A stretch of DNA of 64,000 bases, from NCBI RefSeq assembly GCF_007992075.1, contig NZ_BJZO01000008.1:1-64000 (forward strand), given 5' to 3'. The translations under genes and the position numbers were made by a program. Numbering within the stretch: position 1 is the stretch's first letter; every line of letters begins with the position of its first letter. Under the pieces are notes generated by a model. The model was not told where the DNA came from. It did no database searches and saw only the letters and a list, made by a program, of their open reading frames with translations. This document shows positions 8,364-17,609 of the stretch, one piece after another. The stretch comes from Pararhodospirillum oryzae. GTDB taxonomy: Bacteria; Pseudomonadota; Alphaproteobacteria; Rhodospirillales; Rhodospirillaceae.

Positions 8364-8912
8364 TCATCCGACGGCCAGGTTTTCCACCACGAAGTCGGCG
8401 CGCTGCTCGACCCCCACCAGGGGAAGCTCGATAATCTGATAGCCTAACCGGGTGTAAACGTCGGCCATGACCTGGCTGGTTGCCTTGGCTTCCTGCCGGT
8501 CTTGCCTGCGCTCGGTGTCCTGGGTGAAAATGGCGTCCCAGTAGGGGGCGAGGAAAACCCGCTTGTTGTAGGGATGAACCTGCGCCGCCGTCTCGATATG
8601 AGCCGGAACCGGCAGGCCGCAGAGCGTGAGATAGCCGACGACATCAGGGATTCCACGATCCATGAGAACCGGCGCGTTACCCGCGAGAGCCTCGTGGTAG
8701 GAACGCAGCTCCCAGCCTAGCATGAGCTCGGCGAAGAGCGCGCGATCCGCCCAAGGCAACGCGGGTCCGTCAATCCTGACCTGATCTTGTATGATGGCCC
8801 GGCCGGCCTCGGGCATCGTGCGCAAGCCGCGCCGGGTCAGGGCATCGATCAGAGTGCTTTTGCCGGAACCGGGGCCGCCGGTCACGACGAACATATGGTC
8901 GGCGTCAGCCAT
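8364..8912 (-). CDS. AAA-family NTPase (AAA_28 type)
   Basis: 182-residue P-loop protein with Walker A GGPGSGKST at residues 12-20 and an Asp-Arg pair in VLMDRGIPDVVGYL. The C-terminal part contains RVFLAPYWDAIFTQDTERRQ. The size and motifs fit small ATP/GTP-binding proteins predicted to act as nucleoside or metabolite kinases; the substrate is unknown. The ATG at 8912 has AAGG 7 bases upstream; a GTG at 8918 is possible. The gene uses more A/T-ending codons than its neighbours, and a relatively AT-rich stretch follows its stop, suggesting acquisition by transfer. It does not appear to form an operon with the SRPBCC gene upstream. Confidence 0.75.
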   Translation of the reverse strand: MADADHMFVVTGGPGSGKSTLIDALTRRGLRTMPEAGRAIIQDQVRIDGPALPWADRALFAELMLGWELRSYHEALAGNAPVLMDRGIPDVVGYLTLCGLPVPAHIETAAQVHPYNKRVFLAPYWDAIFTQDTERRQDRQEAKATSQVMADVYTRLGYQIIELPLVGVEQRADFVVENLAVG

Positions 8913-8978
8913 CAACACGCCTTGCGTGTGCCGCGGCCCTGATCCGGGCGCGCGGTCTTGTGCGAACGGGGGGTGGGG

Positions 8979-9419
8979 TTACGCGGCCAGGGCCTCGGCG
9001 TGGGCCTTGAGGGCGGCGTTGATTCCTTCGTAGGCCTCGCGCGAGGCCTCTTGCACGGCGCGGCCCATGATCGTGTCGGCGAGCAGGCCCGAGAACACCT
9101 CGCCATGGACCAGCAGCGTGGCCCCGTCGCCCTGCGGGGTCAGGCGGAAGAAGTGATCGCCCGCGACCATCCCCGGCACCGAGGCGCGCCACTGCAATTC
9201 GGACTCGGGGCGCACGACGGTCAGGCGGGCCGGCACCGGCACCGGCGGGCGCCCGGGCATGCGGATGGTGAGCATGATCCAGGCCCCTTTTTGGGCCTTG
9301 CCCCGGATGGATGGCAGCACCGGATTCCACGAGCCATAGGCCGGAAAATCGGTCAAAAGGCGCCAGACCAGGGCTGGCGGCGCCTGGATAAGGCACGTGG
9401 TCTGTACGGCGCTGCTCAT
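8979..9419 (-). CDS. SRPBCC-superfamily (START-like) protein
   Basis: 146-residue protein with the helix-grip signature: an N-terminal IQAPPALVWRLLTDFPAYGS followed by WNPVLPSIRG, a middle strand region with LTIRMPGRPPVPVPARL, and a long C-terminal helix. The family binds hydrophobic ligands; the ligand here is unknown. The ATG at 9419 overlaps the parE stop by one base (TGATG), so translation is probably coupled to parE. A longer frame running into parE is not the gene: the ATG at the overlap restores the family N-terminus. Confidence 0.82.
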   Translation of the reverse strand: MSSAVQTTCLIQAPPALVWRLLTDFPAYGSWNPVLPSIRGKAQKGAWIMLTIRMPGRPPVPVPARLTVVRPESELQWRASVPGMVAGDHFFRLTPQGDGATLLVHGEVFSGLLADTIMGRAVQEASREAYEGINAALKAHAEALAA

Positions 9420-11413
9420 CAGATGTCCAATCCTTCCACGAAGCGGGCGTTTTCCTGAATGAAGCGGAAGCGAAGCTCGGGCTTGCGGCCCATCAGTTCC
9501 TCGACCAGCCGGGCCACCGCGCGCGCGTCCTCGCGGTCTTCCTCGGTGCGGCCCGTGGGCACGGTCACGCGCAGCAGCTGGCGGGTCGCGAACGCCATCG
9601 TGGTTTCCCGCAACTGGGCGGGCGGCATTTCGCCCAAGCCCTTGAAGCGGCTGATCTCGATCTTGCCCTTGCCCTTGAACTGGGTTTTCAGCAACTGGTC
9701 GCGGTGGGCATCGTCGCGGGCATAAACGCTGGTGCCGCCCTGGGTCAGGCGGTAAAGCGGCGGCAAGGCCAGGTACAGGTGCCCGGCCGCCACCAGCCCC
9801 GGCATTTCCCGGAAGAAGAAGGTCATCAGAAGGCTTGCGATGTGGGCGCCGTCCACGTCGGCGTCGGTCATGATGATGACGCGTTCGTAGCGCAGCCGCT
9901 CCAGGTCGAAGCGCGCGCGCGCCCCGCAGCCCAGGGCCTCCACCAGGTCGTTGAGTTCCTGGTTTGCCTGCATCTTGTCCATGGACGCGCTGGCGACGTT
10001 CAGGATCTTGCCGCGCAGGGGGAGCACCGCCTGGGTCTCGCGGTCGCGGGCCTGCTTGGCCGAGCCGCCGGCGCTGTCGCCCTCCACCAGGAAGATTTCG
10101 GTGCCCTGGCAGGTCGAGCGCGTGCAGTCGGCGAGCTTGCCCGGCAAGCGCAGCTTCTTGGTGGCCGACTTGCGCCCGGCCTCGCGCGACTGGCGCCGGC
10201 GCTGGCGTTCGTCGGCCCGTTCCAGGGCATAGGCCAGCACGGCGTTGGCCACCTCGGGCGCGCCGCTCAGCCAGTGGTCGCACGGATCGCGCAGGGCCTG
10301 TTCCACCAGCCGGGTGGCCTCGGCGCTGACCAGGCGTTCCTTGGTCTGGCCCTGGAACTGGGGCTCGCGGAGGAACAGCGACAGCATCACCGTCGCGCCG
10401 CCCACCACGTCCTCGGCCATCAGCGAGGCGGCCTTCTTGTTGCCGGCCATCTCGGCGAAGGACTTGAGGCTGCGGGTCAGGGCGTTGCGCAGGCCCGCTT
10501 CGTGGGTGCCGCCGTCGGGGGTGGGGATGGTGTTGACGTAGGAACTGAAAAAGCCCTCGTCGTCCTCGGGCCAGCACAAGGCCCATTCCACCGAGCCCAC
10601 TTCGTCGGCCAGCATCGTCTTGCCCGCGAACACCCGCCCCCCCACCAGGGAGCGCCCCGACACCAGGGAGTGCAGGAAGTCTTCCAGGCCGTTGGGGAAG
10701 TGCAACTCCTCCTCGGCCGGGGTGGGATCGTCGTCGCGCAGCAGCTCGGGCGCGCACGACCAGCGCAGGCGCACGCCCCGGAACAAATAAGCCTTCGAGC
10801 GCGCCAGACGGTGCACGGTGCCGGGCTTGAAGCGCGCGCGTGGCCCGAAAATCTCGGGGTCGGGGCGGAAGATGATGGTGGTGCCGCGCCGGTTGGGGGC
10901 CGCGCCCACCCGCTCCAGGGCGGTTTGCGGCAGGCCGCGCGCGTAGCGCTGCGACCAGAGGGTCCGCTCGCGCGCCACCTCGACCACCAGTTCCTCGGAC
11001 AGGGCATTGACCACCGAGAGGCCCACGCCGTGCAGGCCGCCCGACACCTTGTAGGCGCTGCCCCCGAATTTGCCGCCCGAGTGCAGGGTGGTCAAAATCA
11101 CTTCCAGGGCGCTTTTGTCCGGGAAGCGCGGGTGGGGATCGATGGGAATCCCGCGCCCGTTGTCGCGCACCAGAACCGAGCCGTCGGCCCTCAGCGCCAG
11201 ATCAATGACCTGGGCGTGACCGGCCACGGCTTCGTCCATGGCGTTATCCAGGATTTCGGCCACCAGATGGTGCAAGGCGCGTTCGTCGGTGCCGCCAATG
11301 TACATGCCCGGGCGCCGGCGGACCGGTTCCAGGCCCTCCAGCACCTCGATGTCCTGGGCGGTGTAGGCGGTGGCGTCGGCCGAGGCCGCCTGTTCATTGA
11401 AGAGATCGTTCAT
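9419..11413 (-). CDS. parE: DNA topoisomerase IV subunit B
   Basis: ATPase subunit of topoisomerase IV, which decatenates replicated chromosomes, 664 residues. The GHKL ATPase domain carries EILDNAMDEAVAGHAQ, RDNGRGIPID and SGGLHGVGLSVVNAL. The TOPRIM domain carries VEGDSAGGSAKQARDRETQ and ADVDGAHIASL. The sequence LPLRGKILNVASAS (rather than the GyrB-type KILNVEKAR) and the short length support ParE rather than GyrB. It starts MNDLFNEQAAS at 11413. parC is not in the window. The downstream SRPBCC gene overlaps its stop codon. Confidence 0.95.
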   Translation of the reverse strand: MNDLFNEQAASADATAYTAQDIEVLEGLEPVRRRPGMYIGGTDERALHHLVAEILDNAMDEAVAGHAQVIDLALRADGSVLVRDNGRGIPIDPHPRFPDKSALEVILTTLHSGGKFGGSAYKVSGGLHGVGLSVVNALSEELVVEVARERTLWSQRYARGLPQTALERVGAAPNRRGTTIIFRPDPEIFGPRARFKPGTVHRLARSKAYLFRGVRLRWSCAPELLRDDDPTPAEEELHFPNGLEDFLHSLVSGRSLVGGRVFAGKTMLADEVGSVEWALCWPEDDEGFFSSYVNTIPTPDGGTHEAGLRNALTRSLKSFAEMAGNKKAASLMAEDVVGGATVMLSLFLREPQFQGQTKERLVSAEATRLVEQALRDPCDHWLSGAPEVANAVLAYALERADERQRRRQSREAGRKSATKKLRLPGKLADCTRSTCQGTEIFLVEGDSAGGSAKQARDRETQAVLPLRGKILNVASASMDKMQANQELNDLVEALGCGARARFDLERLRYERVIIMTDADVDGAHIASLLMTFFFREMPGLVAAGHLYLALPPLYRLTQGGTSVYARDDAHRDQLLKTQFKGKGKIEISRFKGLGEMPPAQLRETTMAFATRQLLRVTVPTGRTEEDREDARAVARLVEELMGRKPELRFRFIQENARFVEGLDI

Positions 11414-11670
11414 GGCCGGGACTATAGGGACAGGCCCGGCCCGCCGGCAAGAGCATCGCCGGGCCGTTGTTCAACGCCCCCTGGGGCCTTTGGGTTTTTG
11501 CCTGGAGAGGAGGGCCGGGGGGGCAAGCGGGGGCGGGGGGGTGCCGCTCCCATCGATCGTTTCGCGAGTCGCTTGCCCGAGGGAGGGGAAACAGGTCATC
11601 ATGCCCCATAATGCGGCTGCCCGCGAGCGCGGCCGTTTTCCCCTGTTTCTCTTGTCGGAGCCCGCCGCGC

Positions 11671-12126
11671 GTGACCGCCTCGCCCAAGACCGTTCCTCCC
11701 AGCGTGCCCCCCGCGCTTGATCAGCCGGTGGGCACCTTGTCGCTTCGCGCCATTGCCATGCCCGCCGACACCAACCCCTACGGCGATATTTTCGGGGGGT
11801 GGCTGATGGCGCAAATGGATCTGGCCGGCGGCACCCGCGCCCGCCAGCTGGCCGGATGCCGGGTCGCGACCGTCGCCGTGACCGGATTCACCTTTCACAA
11901 GCCCGTGTACGTGGGCGACGAGGTCAGTTGCTACACGGCGCTGACCCGGATCGGGCGCACCAGCCTGACCATCGATGTTCAGGCCTGGGTGCGCCGCCAC
12001 ACCAGCGCGGCGGTGGAAAAGGTGACGGAAGGCCTGTTCGTCTTCGTGGCCGTGGACCTGGAAGGCCGGCCCCACCCCCTGGACTTGAAGGACGTGCCCC
12101 TGGATCTTCCGGCCTCGGGCGCGTAA
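11671..12126 (+). CDS. Acyl-CoA thioesterase (YciA-like hotdog)
   Basis: Hotdog-fold acyl-CoA hydrolase, about 151 residues. The family signature is clear: MPADTNPYGDIFGGWLMAQM with the catalytic Asp in the following LDLAGG helix, then VTGFTFHKPVYVGDEVSCY. I favour a GTG start at 11671 (VTASPKTV), preceded by GGAG at about 10 bases; no ATG occurs before the conserved core. It is divergent from parE. The 290 bases between it and the next gene hold no recognisable gene. Confidence 0.85.
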   Translation: MTASPKTVPPSVPPALDQPVGTLSLRAIAMPADTNPYGDIFGGWLMAQMDLAGGTRARQLAGCRVATVAVTGFTFHKPVYVGDEVSCYTALTRIGRTSLTIDVQAWVRRHTSAAVEKVTEGLFVFVAVDLEGRPHPLDLKDVPLDLPASGA

Positions 12127-12417
12127 GTCGCCTTTCACGGGGAAGGGGCGGGGGCTGTTCTCGCCTTTGTTTGTCCGGCAGTCGGCGCGACTCGGGAAAG
12201 ACGAACCGCCCCCGGTCCGATCGGGCACTTTGTTGTGGGGGGGGCCTGTCGTTTCGGCTATCATCAGCCTTAACGAAAAGAATGGTCCATGCCCGTCGGA
12301 ATCGCCGCGCCCGGGGGAGAACCCTTCAGGCGAGTCCCGATGGCACCGTCGGCGTTCCCGGGGCCCGCGCGGCCGGGCGGGAACGTTGCCCGTCCCCCGA
12401 CCCAGGGAGTCCGTCTG

Positions 12418-13311
12418 ATGCCCTTCGCCAAACTCCTCGCCTTCGCGCTGGCCGGCCTGATGCTGGCAGGGTGCGAAACCTATGGGCCCATGACCCATAA
12501 CATGAGCGCCTTTGACTGGGGCGACACCAAGCCGCTGGAGGAACTGACCACGGCGCCCCGCAGCGGCAGCGCCTTCACCAACGCCCTGGCCGACGGCTAT
12601 CAGGCAATGGCGCAAAGCGAGCTCGACAAACGCGACTGGCGCGATCAACAACGCTGGGCGCGCAAGGGCCTGCTGGCGGCCGAAGGCGCGGTGGTGCACC
12701 CCGAACTCCCCGACCGCTGGGACCTGGTGCGGGTCAACTACGCCGAAACACGCGTGGATGGAACCACCTACAAGGACCTCTACGACCGCCGCGAAGACCT
12801 GATGGAAACCTTCTACGCCTGCGGAACCCGCGAAAAGGACCCCGCCCTGTCGGCCCAGGCGCAGCTCGGCTTTGATTGCCTGGTCGAGGAACTGGACGAA
12901 GGCTGGGAAACCCCCGCCATCACCGAATGCCGCGATACCTTTGAAGCGGCCCTGGCCCGGCTCAAGACTTATTGCGGCAAAACCGAAACCGGCTTCGTGA
13001 TCTTGTTCCCCACCGGCTCCTCTGAACTGTCCTTGGAAGCCCGGGCCCTGGTTGGCACCATCGCCCGCGCCGCCGGCACCACCCGCCCGGTGACCCTCAC
13101 CGGCTGGGCCGACACCGTGGGCAACGCGTCCGCCAACCTCGCCTTGTCCGCGCGCCGGGTGGCGGCGATCAAATCCGCCCTGGTCGCGGCCGGCGTGCCC
13201 TCGCAAAAGATCTCGGAAACCGCGCGCGGCAACCAGGACTTGCCCGTGACCACCGGCCCCAACGTCGCCAACCCCTCCAACCGCGCCGTGCACATCGTCG
13301 TGGGCTCGTAA
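12418..13311 (+). CDS. OmpA-family outer-membrane lipoprotein
   Basis: 297-residue protein. The signal peptide ends in a lipobox LAGC, with acylated Cys19. A family-specific middle region (about 20-190) is rich in charged residues. The C-terminal OmpA-like peptidoglycan-binding domain (about 195-297) contains ILFPTGSSELS and SARRVAAIKSALVAAGVPS. The expected role is anchoring the outer membrane to peptidoglycan. GGGAG stands 8 bases before the ATG at 12418. A strong terminator follows 35 bases after the stop, so it is probably transcribed alone. Confidence 0.85.
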   Translation: MPFAKLLAFALAGLMLAGCETYGPMTHNMSAFDWGDTKPLEELTTAPRSGSAFTNALADGYQAMAQSELDKRDWRDQQRWARKGLLAAEGAVVHPELPDRWDLVRVNYAETRVDGTTYKDLYDRREDLMETFYACGTREKDPALSAQAQLGFDCLVEELDEGWETPAITECRDTFEAALARLKTYCGKTETGFVILFPTGSSELSLEARALVGTIARAAGTTRPVTLTGWADTVGNASANLALSARRVAAIKSALVAAGVPSQKISETARGNQDLPVTTGPNVANPSNRAVHIVVGS

Positions 13312-13346
13312 TCTCCCGGGCCTTCCCGCCTTCCCTCTTGCCTCCC

Positions 13347-13379
13347 GCCCCGCTCCGGTCGCCGCGAGCGGGGCTTTTT
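13347..13379 (+). terminator. Rho-independent terminator after OmpA-type lipoprotein gene
   Basis: GCCCCGCTC (13347-13355) pairs perfectly with GAGCGGGGC (13366-13374), followed by TTTTT. It lies 35 bases downstream of the lipoprotein stop codon on the same strand. Confidence 0.9.
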
Positions 13380-13494
13380 CATGGCGGCATGCCTTCTGGA
13401 GCGCGTTGGAATGGTGCGAAGTGGTGTAATGCGTTAGTGTTTTTATGGATGCGGCCTGGGGGTGTGAAGCGTGCGGCATGCGGGGCTCTGCCCC

Positions 13495-13530
13495 GCCCCC
13501 CGCTGGGGCCGCGCCCCCCGCTGGGGCCGA
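13495..13530. repeat. 18-base tandem duplication
   Basis: GCCCCCCGCTGGGGCCGC (13495-13512) is followed directly by a copy differing only in the last base (13513-13530). Each unit is itself nearly palindromic. It lies in the GC-rich leader of the caspase gene, upstream of its start. Confidence 0.8.
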
Positions 13531-13591
13531 GGGCCCCAGACCCCGATCCTTGGGCGGGGGGGCGGCGAGAAAGGGCAGGGGAGAGGGGCGG

Positions 13592-16204
13592 ATGCGACGG
13601 GGGATCCTCCTGGGGGCGGTCGTGGGGCTGATCGTGGCGCTGGCAGGCGCGGGATGGGCCGACGAAACCCCGGATGGCTTGTACGACCGCCCGGTGCTGG
13701 TGGTCGATCCCGGCTTTCACACTGCCCCGATCATTCGAGCGGACGTGGACTTCGTCGGAACCCGGGCGGTCACGGGGTCGGACGACAAAACGGTGCGGGT
13801 GTGGCGGCTGGTCGACGGCACCTTGGAACGCACCGTGCGCCTGCCCTCTGGCCCTGGGGATGTGGGCAAGGTCTACGCCGTCGCGGTCAGTCCCGACGGC
13901 GAAACAATTGCCGCTGGCGGGTGGACGGATCCGCCCAAAAACGGATTGGCCCTCTACCTGTTCGACGCCAACACGGGGGCCGTGATCCAGCGTTTGGAAG
14001 GCCTGCCTAGCGTGGTTCTCCACCTTGCCTTTTCCCCCGATGGCCGGCAGCTGGCTGCGGGGCTGGGAGGAAGCCATGGGGTGCGCCTGTACGAAAGAGG
14101 ACCGGGCGGCTGGGTTGAACGTATCCGGGATGCAGCGTACGGGGGAGATTGCTACGGTGTAGCTTTCGCCCGCGATGGTCGGTTTGCGACGACAAGCTTG
14201 GATGGGCTGGTGCGCCTGTACGACGCCAAAGGCGTGAAGAGTGCCCAACATGCTACCGGCCTGGAGTATCCCTTTGGCCTTGCCTTCAATCCCCGGGACA
14301 ACCGACTCGCAGTGGGGTTCGAGGGTGAACCGCTGGTGCATCTGTACGACGGCAATACCCTGGCCCCGCTGTCCGCCCCCTCGGTTTCGGGGCTCGTCGG
14401 TGGTAACTTTTCAAAAGTCGCTTGGTCGCGGGACGGCCGCACCTTGTACGCTGCCGGGCGCTACGACGATGGGACGGGGCAAAGTCCCGTGGTGGCTTGG
14501 GACGAAGATGGAACCCGCCGACTTCTTTCCGGCAGCCAGACTACGGTGATGAGTCTGAAGCCTCTCCCCGGGGGGGACTTGGTGGTGGGAGCCCAGGATC
14601 CCTTCCTGGCCCGGCTGGACGCCCAGGGCAGGCCGCGCTGGCGCCAGGAGCCCCGGCCCATGGATGTGTGCGACCCGCACTCCACCCTGGCCGTGTCCGC
14701 CGACGGCCAAACGGTGGAGTTGGGGCTCGAAACGGAGGGCAAGACCCCGGTGCGTTTTGATGTGGAGAAATTGGTCTTGACTTCGGGACCCCTCACTCCT
14801 TCCCACACCACGCTCCCTCTCCAAACCACCTTGTCGATCAAGGATTGGAAAGACACCGATCACCCCACTGTGAACGGCCGCCCGCTGGCGTTGGATCGGT
14901 TCGAGACCTCGCGCAGCCTGGCCATCGCCCCCGACGGCCAGCGCTTCGTGCTGGGGACCGAGTGGTGGTTGCGCGCTTTCGATAAAAACGGCACTTCCCT
15001 GTGGCGCCAGCCGGTGCCCGGAATCGTGTGGGCGGTGAACATCACCGGCAACGGTAAACGGGTTGTGGCCGCCTACGGCGATGGCACCGTGCGCTGGCAC
15101 CGCCTGGACGACGGGGCGGAGGTGCTGGCCCTGTTCGTGTTCAAGGATGGCCAGAACTGGGTGGCGTGGGATCCCGAGGGGCGCTACGCAGGTACCGCTC
15201 GGGCCCACACCACGTTACGCTGGGTCATGAACGAGGGCAGGAACAAACCTGCGCGAGAAATTCCGGCCGAGCGATTGCGCTTTTCCTATCGGCCCCAGGT
15301 TATCAGGCGGATTTTGACCGCGCCCACCCTGGCCCAGGCGCTTCTGGAAGCCGAACAGGAGGAACGTGGCAAGGATCTTGCGGCGATGAGGGAGGATCTT
15401 GCCCGTCAGGCAGCGCCCCAGCCCGTGGGAGCCCGGCCACGCTTGTTTGTACTGACCCTCGGCGTGGGGGATTCCAGAGAAGCCTCCTTGAAATTGAAGT
15501 ACTCTCAAAACGATGCCGACGCGATCGCCAGGGAAATGCAAAACCAAATGGGTGGGCGCTACGATTTGGGATTCGAGAGCTATTTCAGGCCGGGAGAAGC
15601 AACCCGGGAAAATATATATCTTGAGATGGAGAGGTTGCGGTGGAAGCTTCAGGAGTCTTCTGTGCAATCGAGAGATGATCTTGTTGTCTTGTTTTTTTTC
15701 GGCCACGGCCGGGTTTCAGGCCCCGGGGCGCTGGAGGATTTCTACCTGCTGCCCGTTGATGTGAAGCTGGGAAGCAACGCGGCCCTGGAGCACAGCGCCC
15801 TGTCCGGCGAACGTCTGCGCCGTGAAATCGCCGTGCTTTCCCAATACGCGCGGGTCGTGCTGCTGATAGATGCCTGCGAGGCCGGCGCCCTGTCCTCGAC
15901 CGGAGAAAAACGCAATCGTCTGGCGGACGAATTGCGGCGCTTGGTGACAGGAAACGTGACCTTGTTTGCCTCCTCGGGACCCAATCAGGTTTCGTTGGAA
16001 AGCGAAACATGGGCGCATGGTGCGTTGACCAAGGCGGTGCTGGAAGCCTTGCGCGGCGAAGCGGACCGCGACGCCAACGGGGCGCTGAGTGTGGAGGAAC
16101 TGGCCGATTATGTCCGGCGCAAAGTTCCCGTCCTGACCCACGGCCGGCAGAGTCCCACCATTGAAACGCGTTTTGGCGGCGATCTGTTCGCTGTCGGGTT
16201 TTGA
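13592..16204 (+). CDS. Exported WD40-repeat caspase-family (C14) protease
   Basis: 870-residue protein. A signal peptide or anchor (about 1-25, RRGILLGAVVGLIVALAGAG) is followed by WD40-like beta-propeller repeats (about 35-590; for example GSDDKTVRVWRLVDG and HLAFSPDGRQLAAGLGG). A C-terminal caspase-like domain (about 615-870) has the catalytic dyad His705 in FFFGHGR and Cys762 in LLIDACEAGAL. Near the C-terminus, DRDANGALSVEE matches the 12-residue EF-hand calcium loop. The start at 13592 follows GGGGAGAGG; earlier in-frame ATGs would encode a tail made of GC-rich repeat. The downstream partner gene starts 22 bases after the stop. A Ca-responsive protease acting in the periplasm is inference; substrates are unknown. 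Confidence 0.87.
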   Translation: MRRGILLGAVVGLIVALAGAGWADETPDGLYDRPVLVVDPGFHTAPIIRADVDFVGTRAVTGSDDKTVRVWRLVDGTLERTVRLPSGPGDVGKVYAVAVSPDGETIAAGGWTDPPKNGLALYLFDANTGAVIQRLEGLPSVVLHLAFSPDGRQLAAGLGGSHGVRLYERGPGGWVERIRDAAYGGDCYGVAFARDGRFATTSLDGLVRLYDAKGVKSAQHATGLEYPFGLAFNPRDNRLAVGFEGEPLVHLYDGNTLAPLSAPSVSGLVGGNFSKVAWSRDGRTLYAAGRYDDGTGQSPVVAWDEDGTRRLLSGSQTTVMSLKPLPGGDLVVGAQDPFLARLDAQGRPRWRQEPRPMDVCDPHSTLAVSADGQTVELGLETEGKTPVRFDVEKLVLTSGPLTPSHTTLPLQTTLSIKDWKDTDHPTVNGRPLALDRFETSRSLAIAPDGQRFVLGTEWWLRAFDKNGTSLWRQPVPGIVWAVNITGNGKRVVAAYGDGTVRWHRLDDGAEVLALFVFKDGQNWVAWDPEGRYAGTARAHTTLRWVMNEGRNKPAREIPAERLRFSYRPQVIRRILTAPTLAQALLEAEQEERGKDLAAMREDLARQAAPQPVGARPRLFVLTLGVGDSREASLKLKYSQNDADAIAREMQNQMGGRYDLGFESYFRPGEATRENIYLEMERLRWKLQESSVQSRDDLVVLFFFGHGRVSGPGALEDFYLLPVDVKLGSNAALEHSALSGERLRREIAVLSQYARVVLLIDACEAGALSSTGEKRNRLADELRRLVTGNVTLFASSGPNQVSLESETWAHGALTKAVLEALRGEADRDANGALSVEELADYVRRKVPVLTHGRQSPTIETRFGGDLFAVGF

Positions 16205-16226
16205 TCTCAAGCGAAAGGAGGCAACC

Positions 16227-16820
16227 ATGCGCGATAAAACAGGGCGCGGGTTGTGGGGCGCGGTGATGGGGGGGCTTGTCGGGCTGCTCCTTTTTCCCGT
16301 GTTGGTCCCTGCCGCCGGGGAGGATATCCCAGATTTTCCCCAGGCCATCGCGGTCTTGAACCAGGAGCGGGACAAAGCCATTGCCTGCGCCAAGGTGTTG
16401 AAAGCTTTTCCGCCCGCCGACGCCAGGCAACGGGCCGCATTGGAAAAGGAATACGAGGACGCCCGGGCGGAGTTCAATGCCGCCATCGTGCGCTTGCGCC
16501 TGGCGCTTGCCCAAGGCAACCCAGACCAGGAACTGGAGGGAATTAAACGGGATTTGCGGTTGGCCAGCAGCAAGCGAGATGGCTTTTGCGCGCACACCGA
16601 TGCCCTGCTGACGGCAACCGACAACGGGGAAAAGTCTCCTTGGGCTATTGTGATTCCCGTTGTCGTGGATGTGGTCTTGCAGGTTGCGGAGTGGTTCATG
16701 CGGGACACGGTGCGCAAAGATGAGTTGCGCGCTTCCCAATACCGCGAGGCCTTGAACAATGCCCAATGGCCCCTGTTCGCGGATATTCCCAAGCCCGAGT
16801 CCGCGCCGCCCTCGCCTTGA
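16227..16820 (+). CDS. Hypothetical membrane-associated partner of the caspase protein
   Basis: 197-residue protein of unknown function. A perfect AAAGGAGG precedes the ATG at 16227. The N-terminus has a hydrophobic segment (about 11-30, WGAVMGGLVGLLLFPVL) that may be a signal peptide. The middle is helical and charged (LEKEYEDARAEFNAAIVRLR). A second hydrophobic stretch, AIVIPVVVDVVLQVAEWF, lies at about 136-153. Three Cys residues are present, without a metal motif. It starts 22 bases after the caspase stop, so the two are probably co-expressed. No family was recognised. Confidence 0.7.
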   Translation: MRDKTGRGLWGAVMGGLVGLLLFPVLVPAAGEDIPDFPQAIAVLNQERDKAIACAKVLKAFPPADARQRAALEKEYEDARAEFNAAIVRLRLALAQGNPDQELEGIKRDLRLASSKRDGFCAHTDALLTATDNGEKSPWAIVIPVVVDVVLQVAEWFMRDTVRKDELRASQYREALNNAQWPLFADIPKPESAPPSP

Positions 16821-16853
16821 CGGCGCCCGGGCACGGGGCTACGGTCCCGCGTC

Positions 16854-17609
16854 ATGAAACAGGTGATCTGGACCGCGCCCCACGATGTCACCAGCCTGGT
16901 GCTCACCCACCAGAAACGGCTGGGTTTGGTGGGGCTTTTGCAGATTCTTCAGGATGTGGCCTGGGCCCATGCCGACCATCTGGGGCACGGGTTTGGCGCC
17001 ATGCTGGAGCGCGGCACCTTGTGGGTGCTCACGCGCTTTGTCCTGCGCGCCCAAGGCCCGTGGCCGGAATGGGGCGAGCGCCTGGACGTGAACACCTGGG
17101 TGCGCAAGCCCACCGGCGCGATCGCGATGCGCGATTACGAGGTGGTCGTGGGCGGGCGCCGCTTTGCCGAGGCCACGGCCAGCTGGCTGACCTTGGATCT
17201 GCACACCCGCCGGCCGCTGAAAATCGCCCTGGGCGACGAGGCGCTGGCGTTCTGCCGCACCGAAGGCACCTGGGCCGAGGATCCGGCCAAGCTGCGCGGC
17301 CACGACGGCCTGAGCGAAATCGACCGGGTGCGGGTGCGCACCAGCGACCTGGACATCAACGGCCACGTCAACAACACCCACTATGCCCAGTGGATCCTCG
17401 ATGCCCTGCCCCTGCCGGTGCTCGACGCCAGCCCCCTGACCCACTACGAGGTCAATTTCCTGGCCGAAAGCCGCCTGGGCGACACCGTGATCCTTGAAGG
17501 CACCCTGCCCGAGGCTGGCGGCGCGTGGGAGTCCCCGTTCCAGGGCCGGCGCGCCGACGACGACAAACCGGTGTTCGTGGCCCTACTCAAGGCCGGTTCT
17601 CCCGCCTGA
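16854..17609 (+). CDS. Acyl-ACP thioesterase-family protein
   Basis: 251-residue double-hotdog protein of the FatA/FatB-like acyl-acyl carrier protein thioesterase family. The N-terminal hotdog contains LLQILQDVAWAHADHLGHGF. The second hotdog contains the catalytic Asn/His motif DLDINGHVNNTHYAQWILD. It is expected to release fatty acids from ACP in the cytoplasm. It starts 33 bases after the caspase-partner gene and could be transcribed with it. Its last 27 bases overlap, on the opposite strand, the end of the EamA reading frame. Confidence 0.87.
   Translation: MKQVIWTAPHDVTSLVLTHQKRLGLVGLLQILQDVAWAHADHLGHGFGAMLERGTLWVLTRFVLRAQGPWPEWGERLDVNTWVRKPTGAIAMRDYEVVVGGRRFAEATASWLTLDLHTRRPLKIALGDEALAFCRTEGTWAEDPAKLRGHDGLSEIDRVRVRTSDLDINGHVNNTHYAQWILDALPLPVLDASPLTHYEVNFLAESRLGDTVILEGTLPEAGGAWESPFQGRRADDDKPVFVALLKAGSPA

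Noticed and set aside
8979-10757. Apparent 592-residue fusion running from within parE into the SRPBCC gene
   Set aside because: The upstream part is out of frame with parE and lacks coding features; the ATG at 9419 gives a complete SRPBCC protein.
13445-13591. Longer N-terminus for the caspase protein
   Set aside because: It would be translated from the 18-base tandem repeat region and would bury the signal peptide; the ATG at 13592 has a strong ribosome site.
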